Positions 1 to 9,663 of a stretch of 64,000 bases of DNA are shown one piece after another (the first letter of the stretch is position 1; every line of letters begins with the position of its first letter). Both the position numbers and the translations under genes were made by a program. Below the pieces are notes generated by a model. That model made no database searches, was not told where the DNA came from, and saw nothing but the letters and a program-made list of their open reading frames with translations. The DNA comes from Lacimicrobium alkaliphilum (GTDB taxonomy: Bacteria; Pseudomonadota; Gammaproteobacteria; Enterobacterales; Alteromonadaceae), in the NCBI RefSeq assembly GCF_001466725.1, contig NZ_CP013650.1, positions 3,038,001 to 3,102,000 of the forward strand, in the 5' to 3' direction.

Positions 1-86
1 ATTTACGCGATATTGTCTATTATTAGTGTGTATCCAATGTATTTGACCATCTGCCACTGAACTGCTGGCAACAAGGAGATCAGTAA

Positions 87-1730
87 ATGATAACCCTGAA
101 TAATCTGACTATCCGCAGTAAGTTCTCGATACCGCTGTTGGTTATCAGCACACTGACCATCATTATAAGCCTTCTCAGCATCACTAACAGCGACCGTATG
201 TCGAAAGATATGGAGCGACTCTCCACCACCTTTATCGATGCCATAGATACAGGACTGAATGCCGACAGAGATCTGTATCAGGCACTGAGCGCATCCCAAA
301 ATTATGTGGCTAAGAAAGCTCAGAACCTTAGTGGCTCTGAACAGGATAAGGCTGACTTCGAGGAAAACGCGCAGCAGGCTATTGATCGCTTAAATCAGGT
401 GCGAGTACTGGTAAAAGACTATCCCGAAATCGGAGCTGAGATACAACGTTTCGATGCCGATTATAAAACCTGGTATGCCAGTGCCCGACGGGTGTTTGAG
501 ATGGCGGATAATAATCAGGCGGCAGAAGCTGTAGTTTATAACAGCACTGAGGTAATGCAGGATTTTAACAGACTACGAAATCACTATGATGTGTTAGGGG
601 CTAAGGTCAAACAGGTGGCAGATCAGGTAACGGAGGACGCGCAGAATGCTGCGGCAAGGAAGACCGGCATTCTGATCACCGCAATACTGCTGGTTATTAC
701 GGCCTGTATCCTCAGCATCTGGCTCGGGCCAAAGCTTATCACTGTCAGAGTCAATGAATTAAACAATATGATCGCCACCATCAGCGAAGGCGAAGGAGAT
801 CTGACCGGTCGGCTTGATTGCTCCGGTAAGGATGAGTTGTCGCATCTGGCCAGGACGTTCAATGGCCTGATGCAAAAGCTGCAGGATTTAATTGGCATGA
901 TAAAAAGTGACGCCGAGTCACTGGACAGCACCGTATTAAAACTCAACGCCTCATCAGAGCAAAGTCAGAGCATCTCGGAAGAGCAGAATGACAACCTGGA
1001 ACAAATTGCCACAGCAGTAAATGAGCTAAGCCACGCCGTGCATGAGGTGGCCAATAATTCTCAGAATGCATTGACAGAAACCCGCAAAGCCAAGGACAAA
1101 ACCACCCAGTCGGGCCATGTGGTGAATGAGTCTGTAACCAGTATCAATAAGCTTACTGAGTCCATCGGCTATGCCAGCACCGTGATTACCAAACTGGCCG
1201 ATGAGTCCAAAAATATCGTGCAGGTACTGGATGTTATCCGCGGCATCGCCGAGCAGACCAATTTACTGGCGCTAAACGCCGCCATCGAAGCTGCCCGGGC
1301 CGGTGAACAGGGTCGTGGCTTTGCCGTTGTTGCTGACGAAGTCAGAACACTGGCGAGTCGCACACAGCAATCCACCGAAGATATTCAGCGCATGATTGTC
1401 GGGCTTGAGGAAGGCGTCAGTCAGGCTGTCAACGCGATTGAGTCAGGCACCTCGCAGGTGGACAACGTGGTTGACAGCTCCAAACGTATCCAGAGTGCAT
1501 TAACGGATGTGGACGAAGCGGTCGGTCAGACCAATGATATGATCTATCAGATCGCCACCGCCACCGAAGAGCAAAGCAGCGTGGTAGACGAAATAAACCG
1601 CAATATCACCCGCCTCAACGGCCTCTCCCAGCAAAGTCTGGAAGTGGTCAGTGACACCAACAAGGTAGCGGAGAATATCTCCACCATGGCAAAAGGCTTA
1701 AACACCAATGTGGGGCGCTTTAAAGTCTAA
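87..1730 (+). CDS. Methyl-accepting chemotaxis protein
   Basis: Membrane chemoreceptor that should relay a periplasmic signal to the CheA/CheW array. The 547-residue protein has a first membrane helix at about residues 14-32, a helical periplasmic sensor region of four-helix-bundle type to about 190, a second helix at about 193-213, a HAMP linker to about 267 and a long cytoplasmic coiled coil. The conserved hairpin tip is plain around residues 385-420 ([19 protein letters not shown], then [15 protein letters not shown]). No C-terminal CheR-docking pentapeptide is visible (it ends GRFKV). AAGGAG at 73-78 lies 8 bases before the ATG. Its stop overlaps the convergent neighbour by 4 bases. The ligand cannot be read from the sequence. 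Confidence 0.96.
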   Translation: MITLNNLTIRSKFSIPLLVISTLTIIISLLSITNSDRMSKDMERLSTTFIDAIDTGLNADRDLYQALSASQNYVAKKAQNLSGSEQDKADFEENAQQAIDRLNQVRVLVKDYPEIGAEIQRFDADYKTWYASARRVFEMADNNQAAEAVVYNSTEVMQDFNRLRNHYDVLGAKVKQVADQVTEDAQNAAARKTGILITAILLVITACILSIWLGPKLITVRVNELNNMIATISEGEGDLTGRLDCSGKDELSHLARTFNGLMQKLQDLIGMIKSDAESLDSTVLKLNASSEQSQSISEEQNDNLEQIATAVNELSHAVHEVANNSQNALTETRKAKDKTTQSGHVVNESVTSINKLTESIGYASTVITKLADESKNIVQVLDVIRGIAEQTNLLALNAAIEAARAGEQGRGFAVVADEVRTLASRTQQSTEDIQRMIVGLEEGVSQAVNAIESGTSQVDNVVDSSKRIQSALTDVDEAVGQTNDMIYQIATATEEQSSVVDEINRNITRLNGLSQQSLEVVSDTNKVAENISTMAKGLNTNVGRFKV

Positions 1731-2932
1731 GGTGTGTTTATCTTTGGTGTATTGAGCAACAGTTTTTCGATCTGTAGTCCGACGATCAGCACAACACTTC
1801 CCTGTTGTGTTGGCAGCCGGTAACTGACATGAGCAAGAAACTCAGATACCGAATCATCAAACTTCAGGACACTGACCCGGAACTGTCTTCCGGTCAGTTC
1901 TGTTATTTTACCTTCATCGCCCTGCCAGTAATCACTGGTTGGGCGAGACATCGCCAGTAATTCCCCCTTCTCAGTGGTTAACATAATTTCCCGGAAAAAG
2001 CGGCTGTCAGCCTCAATAGCGGTCAACACCTGACTTAACGGGTCATCAAGCAGGTTCTGAATCAGGTGATACTCTCCTGACCGGAGTTCCTGTAACCATT
2101 GTGCTTCGGTGGCTGTCAGGGCCGGTTCACTCATAGGCCGATGTTCTGAAATATATTGCCCTGCCCGTTGTAAGAAATCCTCAGAAAGCTGACTAACCAG
2201 ATCTTTAACAACAATCTCAACAGCCGCCTTCTGCTGCGCCTCTGAGAGCCGGGTGACCTGAGGATTACATTGACTGATCTGACTGTTGAACTGATGAATA
2301 AAATCGGGATACTGTCTGGCGACATCAGCTGAGAAGCTGATTGTTTTGGCAGCAAAGCGCACAAAGCTCTTCTCCATGTCGATACCATTGTCGGCTAACA
2401 ACAATGTCACCCTGTCTCGATCGGCAACGAAATAGTCAAACCTGCCGCTGGTGAACTGAGCCAGCAACTGATGCATATCCGGCGCTTGCATATAAGGCTT
2501 TTGTCCTTGCTCTATCAGCCAATTCTCGATATCACTTCCTCTGACCACTCCGAGTCTGTCGTACGCAGCCTGCCCTGGATTTTTCCTGTGATAACGATAC
2601 CAGTGCTCCAGCGTCACGGGTTGTGAGCGCAGCGATTGGGTTACCTCCGTAGGTGACGTAAAAAAGACGCCGTCAATATTGCCCCGTTCCAGCTCTCTTT
2701 TCGCTCGCGCCCAGGGCAACATCAGGATTTCACTTTTCACCCCCAGGTTACTGAGCACACAGAGCACCACTTTGGTTGCCTGCAACTCCTGTTCAGTTCG
2801 TTGGATATATTCTCCGGATACTCTGCTGTGGGTTGCCAGCACCAGTAATTCCGGCTGAGCTTCGGACAAAGGGGTGGACAACAGAAAAACGGCAAATACC
2901 GGAAGCTTAGGGAGAATCCTTACCACAGTCAT
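1727..2932 (-). CDS. Periplasmic solute-binding-like protein with C-terminal sensor-like domain
   Basis: Predicted exported protein of 401 residues. Residues 1-25 look like a signal peptide ending near SEA. Residues of about 28-240 resemble the amino-acid-type extracellular solute-binding fold (LVLATHS...[24 protein letters not shown]...), used both by transporters and by sensory proteins. The last 150 residues ([39 protein letters not shown]) recall a Cache/PAS-like sensor of the kind found in chemoreceptors. No permease or kinase lies next to it. It is convergent with the chemoreceptor with a 4-base overlap, so a shared sensory role is possible but unproven. A terminator separates it from the upstream glyA. 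Confidence 0.7.
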   Translation of the reverse strand: MTVVRILPKLPVFAVFLLSTPLSEAQPELLVLATHSRVSGEYIQRTEQELQATKVVLCVLSNLGVKSEILMLPWARAKRELERGNIDGVFFTSPTEVTQSLRSQPVTLEHWYRYHRKNPGQAAYDRLGVVRGSDIENWLIEQGQKPYMQAPDMHQLLAQFTSGRFDYFVADRDRVTLLLADNGIDMEKSFVRFAAKTISFSADVARQYPDFIHQFNSQISQCNPQVTRLSEAQQKAAVEIVVKDLVSQLSEDFLQRAGQYISEHRPMSEPALTATEAQWLQELRSGEYHLIQNLLDDPLSQVLTAIEADSRFFREIMLTTEKGELLAMSRPTSDYWQGDEGKITELTGRQFRVSVLKFDDSVSEFLAHVSYRLPTQQGSVVLIVGLQIEKLLLNTPKINTP

Positions 2933-2983
2933 GCCTCCATGGCCGGAAATATTAATTGATAAACGTAGTGTAGCCCAAAAAGA

Positions 2984-3009
2984 AAAAACGCAGCCGAAGC
3001 TGCGTTTTT
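2984..3009 (-). terminator. Rho-independent terminator of glyA
   Basis: On the minus strand: stem CGCAGC, loop TTCG, stem GCTGCG, then a run of T. It lies 27 bases past the glyA stop. The A-run on the other side means it could also act on plus-strand transcripts. Confidence 0.85.
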
Positions 3010-3035
3010 AGTCAATCTTAGTTTCTGCCTGCCTT

Positions 3036-4292
3036 TCAGGCATATACCGGAAAAGTCTCACATAAGGCCAGCACTTCACCGCGAACACGGCTTTCCACTG
3101 ATTCATCACCGAGGTTGTCCAGTACATCACAGATCCAGGTAGCCACCTGCGCCGCCTGCTCTTCTTTAAAGCCACGACGGGTGATGGCCGGAGTACCGAT
3201 ACGCAGACCACTTGTGACAAAGGGCGAGCGGGGATCGTTGGGCACCGAGTTTTTGTTCACGGTGATGTTAGAACGGCCCAGCGCGGCATCGGCGTCTTTA
3301 CCTGTGATGTCTTTGTCGATCAGATCCAGCAGAAACAGATGATTCTCGGTACCACCGGAAACAATCTTGTAACCACGTTCCTGCATCACCTTCACCATCG
3401 CCTTGGCGTTTTTCACCACCTGCTGCTGGTAGGTCTTAAACTCAGGCTCCAGTGCTTCTTTAAAAGCCACGGCTTTAGCTGCAATCACATGGCACAGCGG
3501 GCCGCCCTGATTACCGGGGAACACAGAGCTGTTAAGTTTCTTGTAAATATCTTCATCACCACAGGAGGACAGAATCAGACCGCCGCGGGGGCCCGCCAGG
3601 GTTTTATGGGTAGTGGTGGTGACCACATGGGCGTGGGGCAACGGATTGGGGTACTCACCGGCAGCAATCAGACCGGCAACATGGGCCATATCCACCAGCA
3701 GATAGGCACCCACTTTATCGGCGATAGCACGGAATTTCGACCAGTCCATGATCCCTGAATAAGCGGAGAAACCGGCGATAATCATCTTCGGCTTATGCTC
3801 CAGTGCCAGCGCTTCCACCTGAGCGTAGTCCACCTCACCGGTTTCCTCATTCAGGCCGTACTGCACCGCATTGTAGGTCTTACCGGAAAAGCTCACTTTG
3901 GCGCCGTGAGTCAGGTGGCCGCCGTGGGCCAGACTCATGCCCAGTACAGTGTCGTTGGCATTCAGCAGCGCCATAAACACCGCAGAGTTAGCCTGTGAGC
4001 CTGAATGAGGCTGCACATTGGCATAATCGGCACCAAACAGCTGTTTGGCCCGCTCGATGGCCAGATCTTCGGCGATATCCACGTATTCGCAGCCACCGTA
4101 ATAGCGCTTGTGCGGGTAGCCTTCGGCGTATTTATTGGTCAGCTGAGAACCCTGCGCCTGCAATACTCTGGGGCTGCAATAATTCTCTGATGCGATCAGC
4201 TCAATATGCTGCTCCTGACGCTCTGTCTCTTTTTCTATGGCTTGCCATAATTCAGGGTCAAAATCGGCAATCTTCATATCGCGTGAAAGCAT
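3036..4292 (-). CDS. glyA: Serine hydroxymethyltransferase
   Basis: Cytosolic PLP enzyme that interconverts serine and glycine with transfer of a one-carbon unit to tetrahydrofolate. It has 418 residues, matching the usual bacterial length. The N-terminus [19 protein letters not shown] is typical of the family. The PLP lysine is K230 in [14 protein letters not shown], and [10 protein letters not shown] and the HxxGxxA-like [10 protein letters not shown] stretch are intact. An in-frame ATG 17 codons upstream (4343) exists, but GAGGAGA lies 6 bases before the 4292 ATG and the family alignment starts there. It appears monocistronic, with a terminator at its 3' end, and is divergent from ettA. 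Confidence 0.98.
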   Translation of the reverse strand: MLSRDMKIADFDPELWQAIEKETERQEQHIELIASENYCSPRVLQAQGSQLTNKYAEGYPHKRYYGGCEYVDIAEDLAIERAKQLFGADYANVQPHSGSQANSAVFMALLNANDTVLGMSLAHGGHLTHGAKVSFSGKTYNAVQYGLNEETGEVDYAQVEALALEHKPKMIIAGFSAYSGIMDWSKFRAIADKVGAYLLVDMAHVAGLIAAGEYPNPLPHAHVVTTTTHKTLAGPRGGLILSSCGDEDIYKKLNSSVFPGNQGGPLCHVIAAKAVAFKEALEPEFKTYQQQVVKNAKAMVKVMQERGYKIVSGGTENHLFLLDLIDKDITGKDADAALGRSNITVNKNSVPNDPRSPFVTSGLRIGTPAITRRGFKEEQAAQVATWICDVLDNLGDESVESRVRGEVLALCETFPVYA

Positions 4293-4475
4293 CGTCTCTC
4301 CTCGGGTGTTGGACGGGATAAAAAGAGGCCATATTCTAGCCATTTTCCGGTTAAAGTACAGCTTAGGCAGACAATCAGATCAACGCCTTTATCGCAGACT
4401 TACCTTTTAACCCCGGTAACAACTGGTTTAGAATAGCGGGCCATATATCCTCCGAAACTGATATAAGAGTCAACT

Positions 4476-6143
4476 ATGTCCCAATACGTCTACACCATGC
4501 ACAGAGTGGGCAAAATTGTTCCGCCCAAGCGTCAGATCCTCAAAGATATTTCCCTGAGCTTTTTCCCCGGCGCCAAGATCGGCGTACTGGGCTTAAATGG
4601 CGCCGGTAAATCCACCCTGCTGCGCATCATGGCCGGACTGGACAAGGAAATTGAAGGTGAAGCCAGGCCTCAGCCCGGCATCAATATCGGCTACCTGCCA
4701 CAGGAGCCGAAACTGGATGAGAGCAAAGATGTGCGCGGCAATGTTGAAGAAGCCTTCAGCGATGTGGTGCATGCGCTCAAACGTCTGGATGAAGTCTATG
4801 CAGCCTATGCTGATGAGAATGCCGACTTCGACGCCCTGGCCAAAGAGCAGGGCGAACTGGAAGCAATCATTCAGGCCAAAGACGGCCACAACCTCGACAA
4901 CGCACTGGAAAGAGCCGCCGATGCTCTGCGCCTGCCCCCCTGGGATGCAGAAGTCAGCAAACTCTCTGGCGGTGAGCGTCGCCGGGTGGCCCTGTGCCGG
5001 TTACTGCTGGAAAAGCCCGATATGCTGCTGCTTGACGAGCCCACCAACCACCTGGATGCCGAATCCGTGGCCTGGTTAGAACGCTTTTTACATGATTATG
5101 AAGGCACAGTCGTGGCCATTACCCACGACCGCTATTTTCTGGATAATGTGGCCGGCTGGATCCTGGAGCTGGATCGCGGCCATGGCATTCCCTGGGAAGG
5201 CAACTATTCCTCCTGGCTGGAACAAAAAGACAAGCGTCTGCAACAGGAAGAACGAGGCGAACAGGCCCGTCAGCGTTCCATCAAACAGGAACTGGAGTGG
5301 GTACGCACTAACCCCAAAGGCCGTCAGGCCAAAAGCAAGGCACGTATGGCGCGCTTTGAAGAGCTCTCCAGCAACGATTATCAGAAGCGTAATGAAACCA
5401 ATGAGCTGTTTATTCCGCCCGGTGATCGCCTCGGCGATAAAGTTATCGATGTGGAGCACCTGACCAAGTCTTATGGTGACAGAGTACTGATCGATGATCT
5501 CAGTTTCAGTGTGCCCAAAGGCGCCATCGTTGGCATTATCGGCCCCAATGGCGCCGGTAAATCCACACTGTTCAGAATGTTAAGCGGTGAAGAACAACCT
5601 GACAGCGGCACTATCAGCCTCGGCGATACCGTCAAACTGGCCAGTGTCGATCAGTTCCGCGACCACCTGGATGGCGAGAAAACGGTGTGGCAGCAGATCT
5701 CAGATGGTCAGGATATTATCCGTATCGGTAATTTTGAGGTAAACAGCCGCGCCTACGTCAGCCGTTTTAACTTCAAAGGTAACGACCAGCAGAAATACAT
5801 CAAAGATCTCTCCGGTGGTGAGCGCAACAGGGTCCATCTGGCCGAGTTATTAAAAGCCGGTGGCAACGTATTGCTGCTTGATGAGCCCACCAACGATCTG
5901 GATGTGGAAACCCTGCGGGCCTTAGAAGAAGCCCTGCTGGAATTCCCCGGCTGTGCCATGGTGATCTCGCACGACCGCTGGTTCCTCGACCGGGTCGCCA
6001 CTCATATTCTCGATTACCGGGACGAAGGTAAAGTGAACTTCTATGAAGGTAACTACACCGATTACGAAGCCTGGCTGAAAGACAACTTTGGTAAGGACGT
6101 CGTTGAACCTCATCGTCTGAAGTACAAGAAAATCACCAAATAG
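4476..6143 (+). CDS. ettA: Energy-dependent translational throttle protein EttA (ABC-F)
   Basis: Soluble ABC-F ATPase that binds the ribosomal E site and gates the first elongation steps according to the ATP/ADP ratio. It has 555 residues, the family's exact length. Walker A motifs are at about residue 38 (GLNGAGKST) and 355 (GPNGAGKST). Signature motifs LSGGERRRVAL at about 162 and LSGGERNRVHL at about 445 are each followed by LLLDEPTN(H/D)LD. The inter-domain linker, rich in K/R/Q/E (about residues 245-300), fits the P-site tRNA interaction motif. There are no membrane segments. A repeat-filled gap follows it with no obvious terminator. Confidence 0.97.
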   Translation: MSQYVYTMHRVGKIVPPKRQILKDISLSFFPGAKIGVLGLNGAGKSTLLRIMAGLDKEIEGEARPQPGINIGYLPQEPKLDESKDVRGNVEEAFSDVVHALKRLDEVYAAYADENADFDALAKEQGELEAIIQAKDGHNLDNALERAADALRLPPWDAEVSKLSGGERRRVALCRLLLEKPDMLLLDEPTNHLDAESVAWLERFLHDYEGTVVAITHDRYFLDNVAGWILELDRGHGIPWEGNYSSWLEQKDKRLQQEERGEQARQRSIKQELEWVRTNPKGRQAKSKARMARFEELSSNDYQKRNETNELFIPPGDRLGDKVIDVEHLTKSYGDRVLIDDLSFSVPKGAIVGIIGPNGAGKSTLFRMLSGEEQPDSGTISLGDTVKLASVDQFRDHLDGEKTVWQQISDGQDIIRIGNFEVNSRAYVSRFNFKGNDQQKYIKDLSGGERNRVHLAELLKAGGNVLLLDEPTNDLDVETLRALEEALLEFPGCAMVISHDRWFLDRVATHILDYRDEGKVNFYEGNYTDYEAWLKDNFGKDVVEPHRLKYKKITK

Positions 6144-6392
6144 GGCCCGACAACACAGGGCAAGGATGCCCTGCTTTGCCATCAGCAAAGTTGCATGCCG
6201 TAAAGCCACGCCTTTACGGAGGATTTACTCCCTTTACTTTTCCCGTCGTGCCGGGCCTGACCCGGTAACTTTATCAGACACCTGAATAGTTATCCCTTCC
6301 TGCACGGCTGGCTTTACGAGATCCTGATTTTCATCAGAATGACGGGGTAGCCTGCAAGCAGCGGAGCGGATTGCGGGATCTATATGCCCTGA

Positions 6393-6514
6393 ATTCCGCT
6401 TAGCTTTATAAGGGTTACGACTGCTGTAGATCGGATTTCAATCCGACAATGATGATGGGCTCCAAAACGTCTGTCGGAATAAATTCCGACCTACAACTCT
6501 GCGCCTCTGCGAGA
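6393..6514 (+). repeat. 122-bp direct repeat, copy 1
   Basis: Nearly identical to 6824-6945, at a constant offset of 431 bases. It contains two divergent hairpins, (A/G)TCGGATTTCAATCCGAC and GTCGGAATAAATTCCGAC, separated by 25 bases. Confidence 0.85.
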
Positions 6515-6823
6515 TCATTAAAAAAGTTATAAAGATCTCGCAGGGGCGCTGAAATAAAAAGACCTTCTAGATCTCAGTATATCTGTGATGAAGGAGTTTC
6601 TGTCATTTAGTACAAGGTTAGTCGCAAAGACACTGGGTTTCCGCCAACAACATGCGGGAAAGACATTCAGTCATGCCCGAGTGCTGTTATCGGGCATCCA
6701 GCAGCCTTTGAAAAAGATAAGATTAACCACAGAGGTATGAAAGGTTTACCCCCCTTACTTCTCTGCGACCTCCGCCACTCCGCGGTGAAATTTCACTTTC
6801 GTGCTTTTAGACTCATTCCCCGT

Positions 6824-6945
6824 ATTCCGCTTCGCTTTATACGGGCTACGACTGCTGTAGATCGGATTTCAATCCGACAATGATGATGGGCTCCAAAACG
6901 TCTGTCGGAATAAATTCCGACCTACAACTCTGCGCCTCTGCGAGA
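6824..6945 (+). repeat. 122-bp direct repeat, copy 2
   Basis: Second copy of 6393-6514. It ends about 25 bases before the rplI terminator. Confidence 0.85.
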
Positions 6946-6971
6946 GCATACTAATACTTTCGTATCGACAC

Positions 6972-7000
6972 AAAAAAACCGCCATCAGGCGGTTTTTTTT
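6972..7000 (-). terminator. Rho-independent terminator of the rpsF-rpsR-rplI operon
   Basis: Stem ACCGCC/GGCGGT around a 4-base loop with a long T-run on the minus strand and an A-run on the other side. It lies about 17 bases past the rplI stop. Confidence 0.9.
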
Positions 7001-7016
7001 AATTTACGTTCAGCGA

Positions 7017-7469
7017 TTACGCTTCGGCGATAATTTTTACTTTTACCTGGGCGTGCACATCAGAGTGCAGTTGCAGGTCAATATCAAATTCACCGGTTTC
7101 ACGCAGTGTGCCCAGTGGCAGCTTAACTTCAGCTTTGGCCACTTCAACACCAGCAGCAGTCAGTGCATCGGCGATGTCTTTGGTACCGACAGAGCCGAAC
7201 AGCTTACCTTCTTCACCGGCAGGAGCAGCGATAGTCACTTCAGCCAGCTCAGCCACTTTGGCTGCACGGGCTTCAGCAGCAGCCAGCTCTTCAGCGATTT
7301 TCGCTTCAAGCTCAGCACGACGCTGTTCAAACTTCTCAATGTTCGCCTTGGTTGCCGGTACGGCTTTAGCCTTAGGGAACAGGAAGTTACGGGCATAACC
7401 TGATTTTACGGTGACCTGGTCACCCAAACCGCCCAGGTTGGCGATTTTGTCTAGTAGAATGATTTCCAT
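7017..7469 (-). CDS. rplI: 50S ribosomal protein L9
   Basis: Large-subunit protein that binds 23S rRNA and projects from the L1 side of the ribosome. It has 150 residues, the standard length. The N-terminal domain [19 protein letters not shown] is followed by [10 protein letters not shown], an alanine/glutamate-rich connecting helix (about 45-75) and the C-terminal rRNA-binding domain. Last gene of the rpsF-rpsR-rplI operon, 30 bases after rpsR, followed by the operon terminator. Confidence 0.98.
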   Translation of the reverse strand: MEIILLDKIANLGGLGDQVTVKSGYARNFLFPKAKAVPATKANIEKFEQRRAELEAKIAEELAAAEARAAKVAELAEVTIAAPAGEEGKLFGSVGTKDIADALTAAGVEVAKAEVKLPLGTLRETGEFDIDLQLHSDVHAQVKVKIIAEA

Positions 7470-7499
7470 CTTTGCTACCTCTTAATAATACGCCAACAG

Positions 7500-7727
7500 T
7501 TACTTGTGAGAATCAGTGTAAGGCAACAGAGCCAGGAAGCGCGCGCGCTTGATGGCAGTTGACAACTGACGCTGATATTTGGCACTGGTACCCGTAATAC
7601 GGCTGGGTACGATTTTGCCACTTTCAGTGATGTAGTTTTTCAACAAGGCAGTATCTTTGTAATCGATCTGCTTGATGCCTTCCGCGGTGAAGCGGCAGTA
7701 TTTACGACGTCTGAAAAAACGAGCCAT
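7500..7727 (-). CDS. rpsR: 30S ribosomal protein S18
   Basis: Small-subunit protein that forms a heterodimer with S6 on the platform. It has 75 residues. Family hallmarks are [21 protein letters not shown] and [29 protein letters not shown]. Only 18 bases separate it from rpsF. In E. coli priB occupies this position, and no priB reading frame fits here. Confidence 0.98.
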   Translation of the reverse strand: MARFFRRRKYCRFTAEGIKQIDYKDTALLKNYITESGKIVPSRITGTSAKYQRQLSTAIKRARFLALLPYTDSHK

Positions 7728-7745
7728 GTTAAGTCTCCTAATCTG

Positions 7746-8171
7746 TTATTCTGCGGCAGCTTCAGAGGCTGAGCTATCTTCTTCGCGGCTTTCGCGACGA
7801 TCTTCTCTTTCATCTGAATCGCGGCGTTCATCACGACCACCGGTTTCACGGCGCTCTTCTTTGGCCATAGGAGAAGGTTCAGTATCTGCAGTTTTAGTAC
7901 GCATAATCAGATTACGCAGAACAATATCATTGAAACGGAACGCTGTTTCCAGCTCTTCAATGGCTTCAGCTGAGGCTTCGGCATTGATCAGCACGTAATG
8001 TGCTTTGTGCAGTTTTTCAATGGGGTAAGCCAGTTGACGACGGCCCCAGTCTTCCAGACGATGGATCTGGCCACCGGCATTGGTAATGATTCCGGTATAA
8101 CGCTCGATCATACCTGGAACCTGTTCACTCTGGTCCGGATGAACCATAAATACGATTTCGTAATGACGCAT
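7746..8171 (-). CDS. rpsF: 30S ribosomal protein S6
   Basis: Partner of S18 on the small-subunit platform. It has 141 residues. The ferredoxin-like core is in residues 1-100 ([39 protein letters not shown]). A charged, Arg/Glu/Asp-rich tail follows from about residue 103 to the end. Tails of this kind vary between species, and in E. coli the tail is glutamylated. AAGGAG lies about 5 bases before the ATG. First gene of the operon. Confidence 0.98.
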   Translation of the reverse strand: MRHYEIVFMVHPDQSEQVPGMIERYTGIITNAGGQIHRLEDWGRRQLAYPIEKLHKAHYVLINAEASAEAIEELETAFRFNDIVLRNLIMRTKTADTEPSPMAKEERRETGGRDERRDSDEREDRRESREEDSSASEAAAE

Positions 8172-8203
8172 TAAAAGCTCCTTACGGTTATAGCCTATTG
8201 CAG

Positions 8204-8248
8204 CTCAGCCGGTCTGCGTAAGGCAAGGAACGATGTTGTATGGCTGAG
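8204..8248 (-). promoter_or_regulatory. Candidate S6:S18-type leader hairpin
   Basis: The rpsF leader contains a 7-bp inverted repeat, CTCAGCC...GGCTGAG, and the 3' arm is preceded by ACC, giving a CCG next to the stem. Many bacteria carry an rpsF leader in which a CCG near a stem is bound by S6:S18 for autoregulation. The resemblance is only by eye; the arms and CCG are seen, the function is inferred. Confidence 0.35.
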
Positions 8249-8260
8249 TCAAGGGCGCGC

Positions 8261-8289
8261 ATTGTATATAAAGTGCCCGGCTGATACAA
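8261..8289 (-). promoter_or_regulatory. Sigma-70 promoter for the rpsF operon
   Basis: On the minus strand: TTGTAT, 17-base spacer, TACAAT. It sits about 90 bases upstream of the rpsF ATG, which leaves room for the leader hairpin. Confidence 0.55.
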
Positions 8290-8318
8290 GAAAATATCTC
8301 AACTGACGGTTACCCAAG

Positions 8319-9212
8319 TTATATCGCCGCGGATAACGAATCCGCGCCCACCAGAATGGCCACCCCCACCAGGGCCAGCAATGACCATAATAAGGCCTGG
8401 CGATGGATCCGCTCTTTCAGCAACCAGGCAATCCCCAGCGACAGGATGACACTGGTGGCAAACAGGGTTTGCACCACAGCCGCCTTGGTATAGGTAAAGG
8501 CCACCATCTGCAGATATAAGGCTGCAAAAGTGCCGATCAGGGTCGCGGCGCCGAACACCATCCAGGTGCGTCTGGGATTGTCAGTTTTGGGCAGCCAGCG
8601 CTGACGCATGCCCAGCATCAGCAGCACAATAATCGCCATGCCCCCAAGCAGACGGATCTGACTGGCATTGGCCGCATCGATACCGGTAGAGGTGAGAATA
8701 TCGCGGCTGATCACTGCGCCCACCGCCTGACACAGGGCAGCCAGCGCCGCATACACATAACCGGTGGCTTCAAAGATCTGAGTCTGGTCGCGCCGGTTTA
8801 ACTTAATCACCATATCCACAGACAGGATCACCAGCGCGATGCCCAGCCATTGTTGCCAGTTCAGCCATTCGGCTATCCAGGCCATGGCCAGCAGAGCGGT
8901 AAAAATCGGCGCCAGGGTTTCTGCCACCAGTAACGACTGGCTGTCACCTATTTTATTCAGAGACTGAAAAAAACAGGTATCGCCCAGACCTATGCCGATC
9001 ACACCGCTGAGCAGCAGCCAGAATATATCCATCTGCGATAACTCTGCCTGCATGGGCATGGCCCAGGTCAGTGGCAACAGGATCAGGATCGCCACCAGCC
9101 CCTTCCAGAAATTCAGTGCCAGCGGCGAAAAACTCGCGCCCAGTTGTCTGAATAATCTGGCCGCCACCGCCCAGCAACAGGCCGTACTTAATGCTGCAAT
9201 TTCACCAATCAT
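8319..9212 (-). CDS. EamA/DMT-family membrane transporter
   Basis: Inner-membrane protein with about ten hydrophobic helices in two repeated five-helix halves. It opens with MIGEIAALSTACCWAVAARL and has the second EamA half from about ATGYVYAALAALCQAVGAVI. The substrate is unknown; relatives export amino acids or other metabolites. An in-frame TTG at 9278 would add 22 residues, but the ATG at 9212 gives the usual DMT N-terminus and is preferred. It stands alone between the ribosomal operon and a broken phosphoribosyltransferase gene. Confidence 0.85.
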   Translation of the reverse strand: MIGEIAALSTACCWAVAARLFRQLGASFSPLALNFWKGLVAILILLPLTWAMPMQAELSQMDIFWLLLSGVIGIGLGDTCFFQSLNKIGDSQSLLVAETLAPIFTALLAMAWIAEWLNWQQWLGIALVILSVDMVIKLNRRDQTQIFEATGYVYAALAALCQAVGAVISRDILTSTGIDAANASQIRLLGGMAIIVLLMLGMRQRWLPKTDNPRRTWMVFGAATLIGTFAALYLQMVAFTYTKAAVVQTLFATSVILSLGIAWLLKERIHRQALLWSLLALVGVAILVGADSLSAAI

Positions 9213-9330
9213 ATAAACCCGGGCACCTTCAATAACAGATTTCAGCGGGCTGACAGAATAGAGAGGTTTGCCGGGCAAATCCAGTATCGGCCCGGTAAAA
9301 GAGAGTCAGGCATACGTTGGTGAGGCCGCT

Positions 9331-9636
9331 TTATGAAGCGCTCTGAGACATGGCCAACTGCGCCCGGACCTGATCATCTGTAACCTGAGGAAAATCCCGG
9401 TACCAGTGACCTATCGCGACAAAAGGCTCTGGTGTGGCCAGGCATATTAACTGATCGGCCTCCTGAGCTAACTGATGTGCGGTATCGGCGGGCGCGAGGG
9501 GCACGGCTACGACTACCTTGGCTGGCTGCTGATATCTGGCGGCGGCAATCGCCACCCGCATTGTGGCCCCGGTGGCGACACCATCGTCGACCAGAAGGAT
9601 ACAGCTTGGCCCTGAGCACATGACGAATGGCCTCAA
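9331..9636 (-). pseudogene. Phosphoribosyltransferase remnant (C-terminal half)
   Basis: The reading frame holds the PRPP-binding motif CILLVDDGVATGATMRVA and a plausible C-terminus, as in the phosphoribosyltransferase-like proteins of about 210 residues. Only some 100 residues remain and the N-terminal half is missing: the frame opens 27 bases after the stop of the upstream gene, in the same frame. The first possible start is a TTG without a ribosome-binding site. A 5' deletion is the simplest reading; a short functional protein is unlikely. Confidence 0.65.
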
Positions 9637-9663
9637 TAATATTGGTAACGGCTGCTGCCCTGC

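Larger units (their letters stand above)
6144..6960 (+). repeat. Intergenic region with two families of REP-like palindromes
   Basis: No gene is seen here. The region holds the GTCGGA...TCCGAC hairpins (6430-6447, 6473-6490, 6861-6878, 6904-6921). It also holds a second family built around TGCAAGCAGCGGAGCGGATT (about 6353-6372) and GCCCGAGTGCTGTTATCGGGC (about 6675-6695), plus CCACAGAG...CTCTGCG stretches. The same second family recurs at 21661-22260, so these are dispersed elements rather than local duplications. Strand is nominal. Confidence 0.8.

Noticed and set aside
3..299. Minus-strand 98-residue frame at the left edge
   Set aside because: Overlaps the chemoreceptor in antisense and has no codon or start support.
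9212..9278. Longer start for the EamA protein
   Set aside because: The 9278 start is a TTG with no ribosome-binding site, and the extra residues are not hydrophobic as in DMT proteins.
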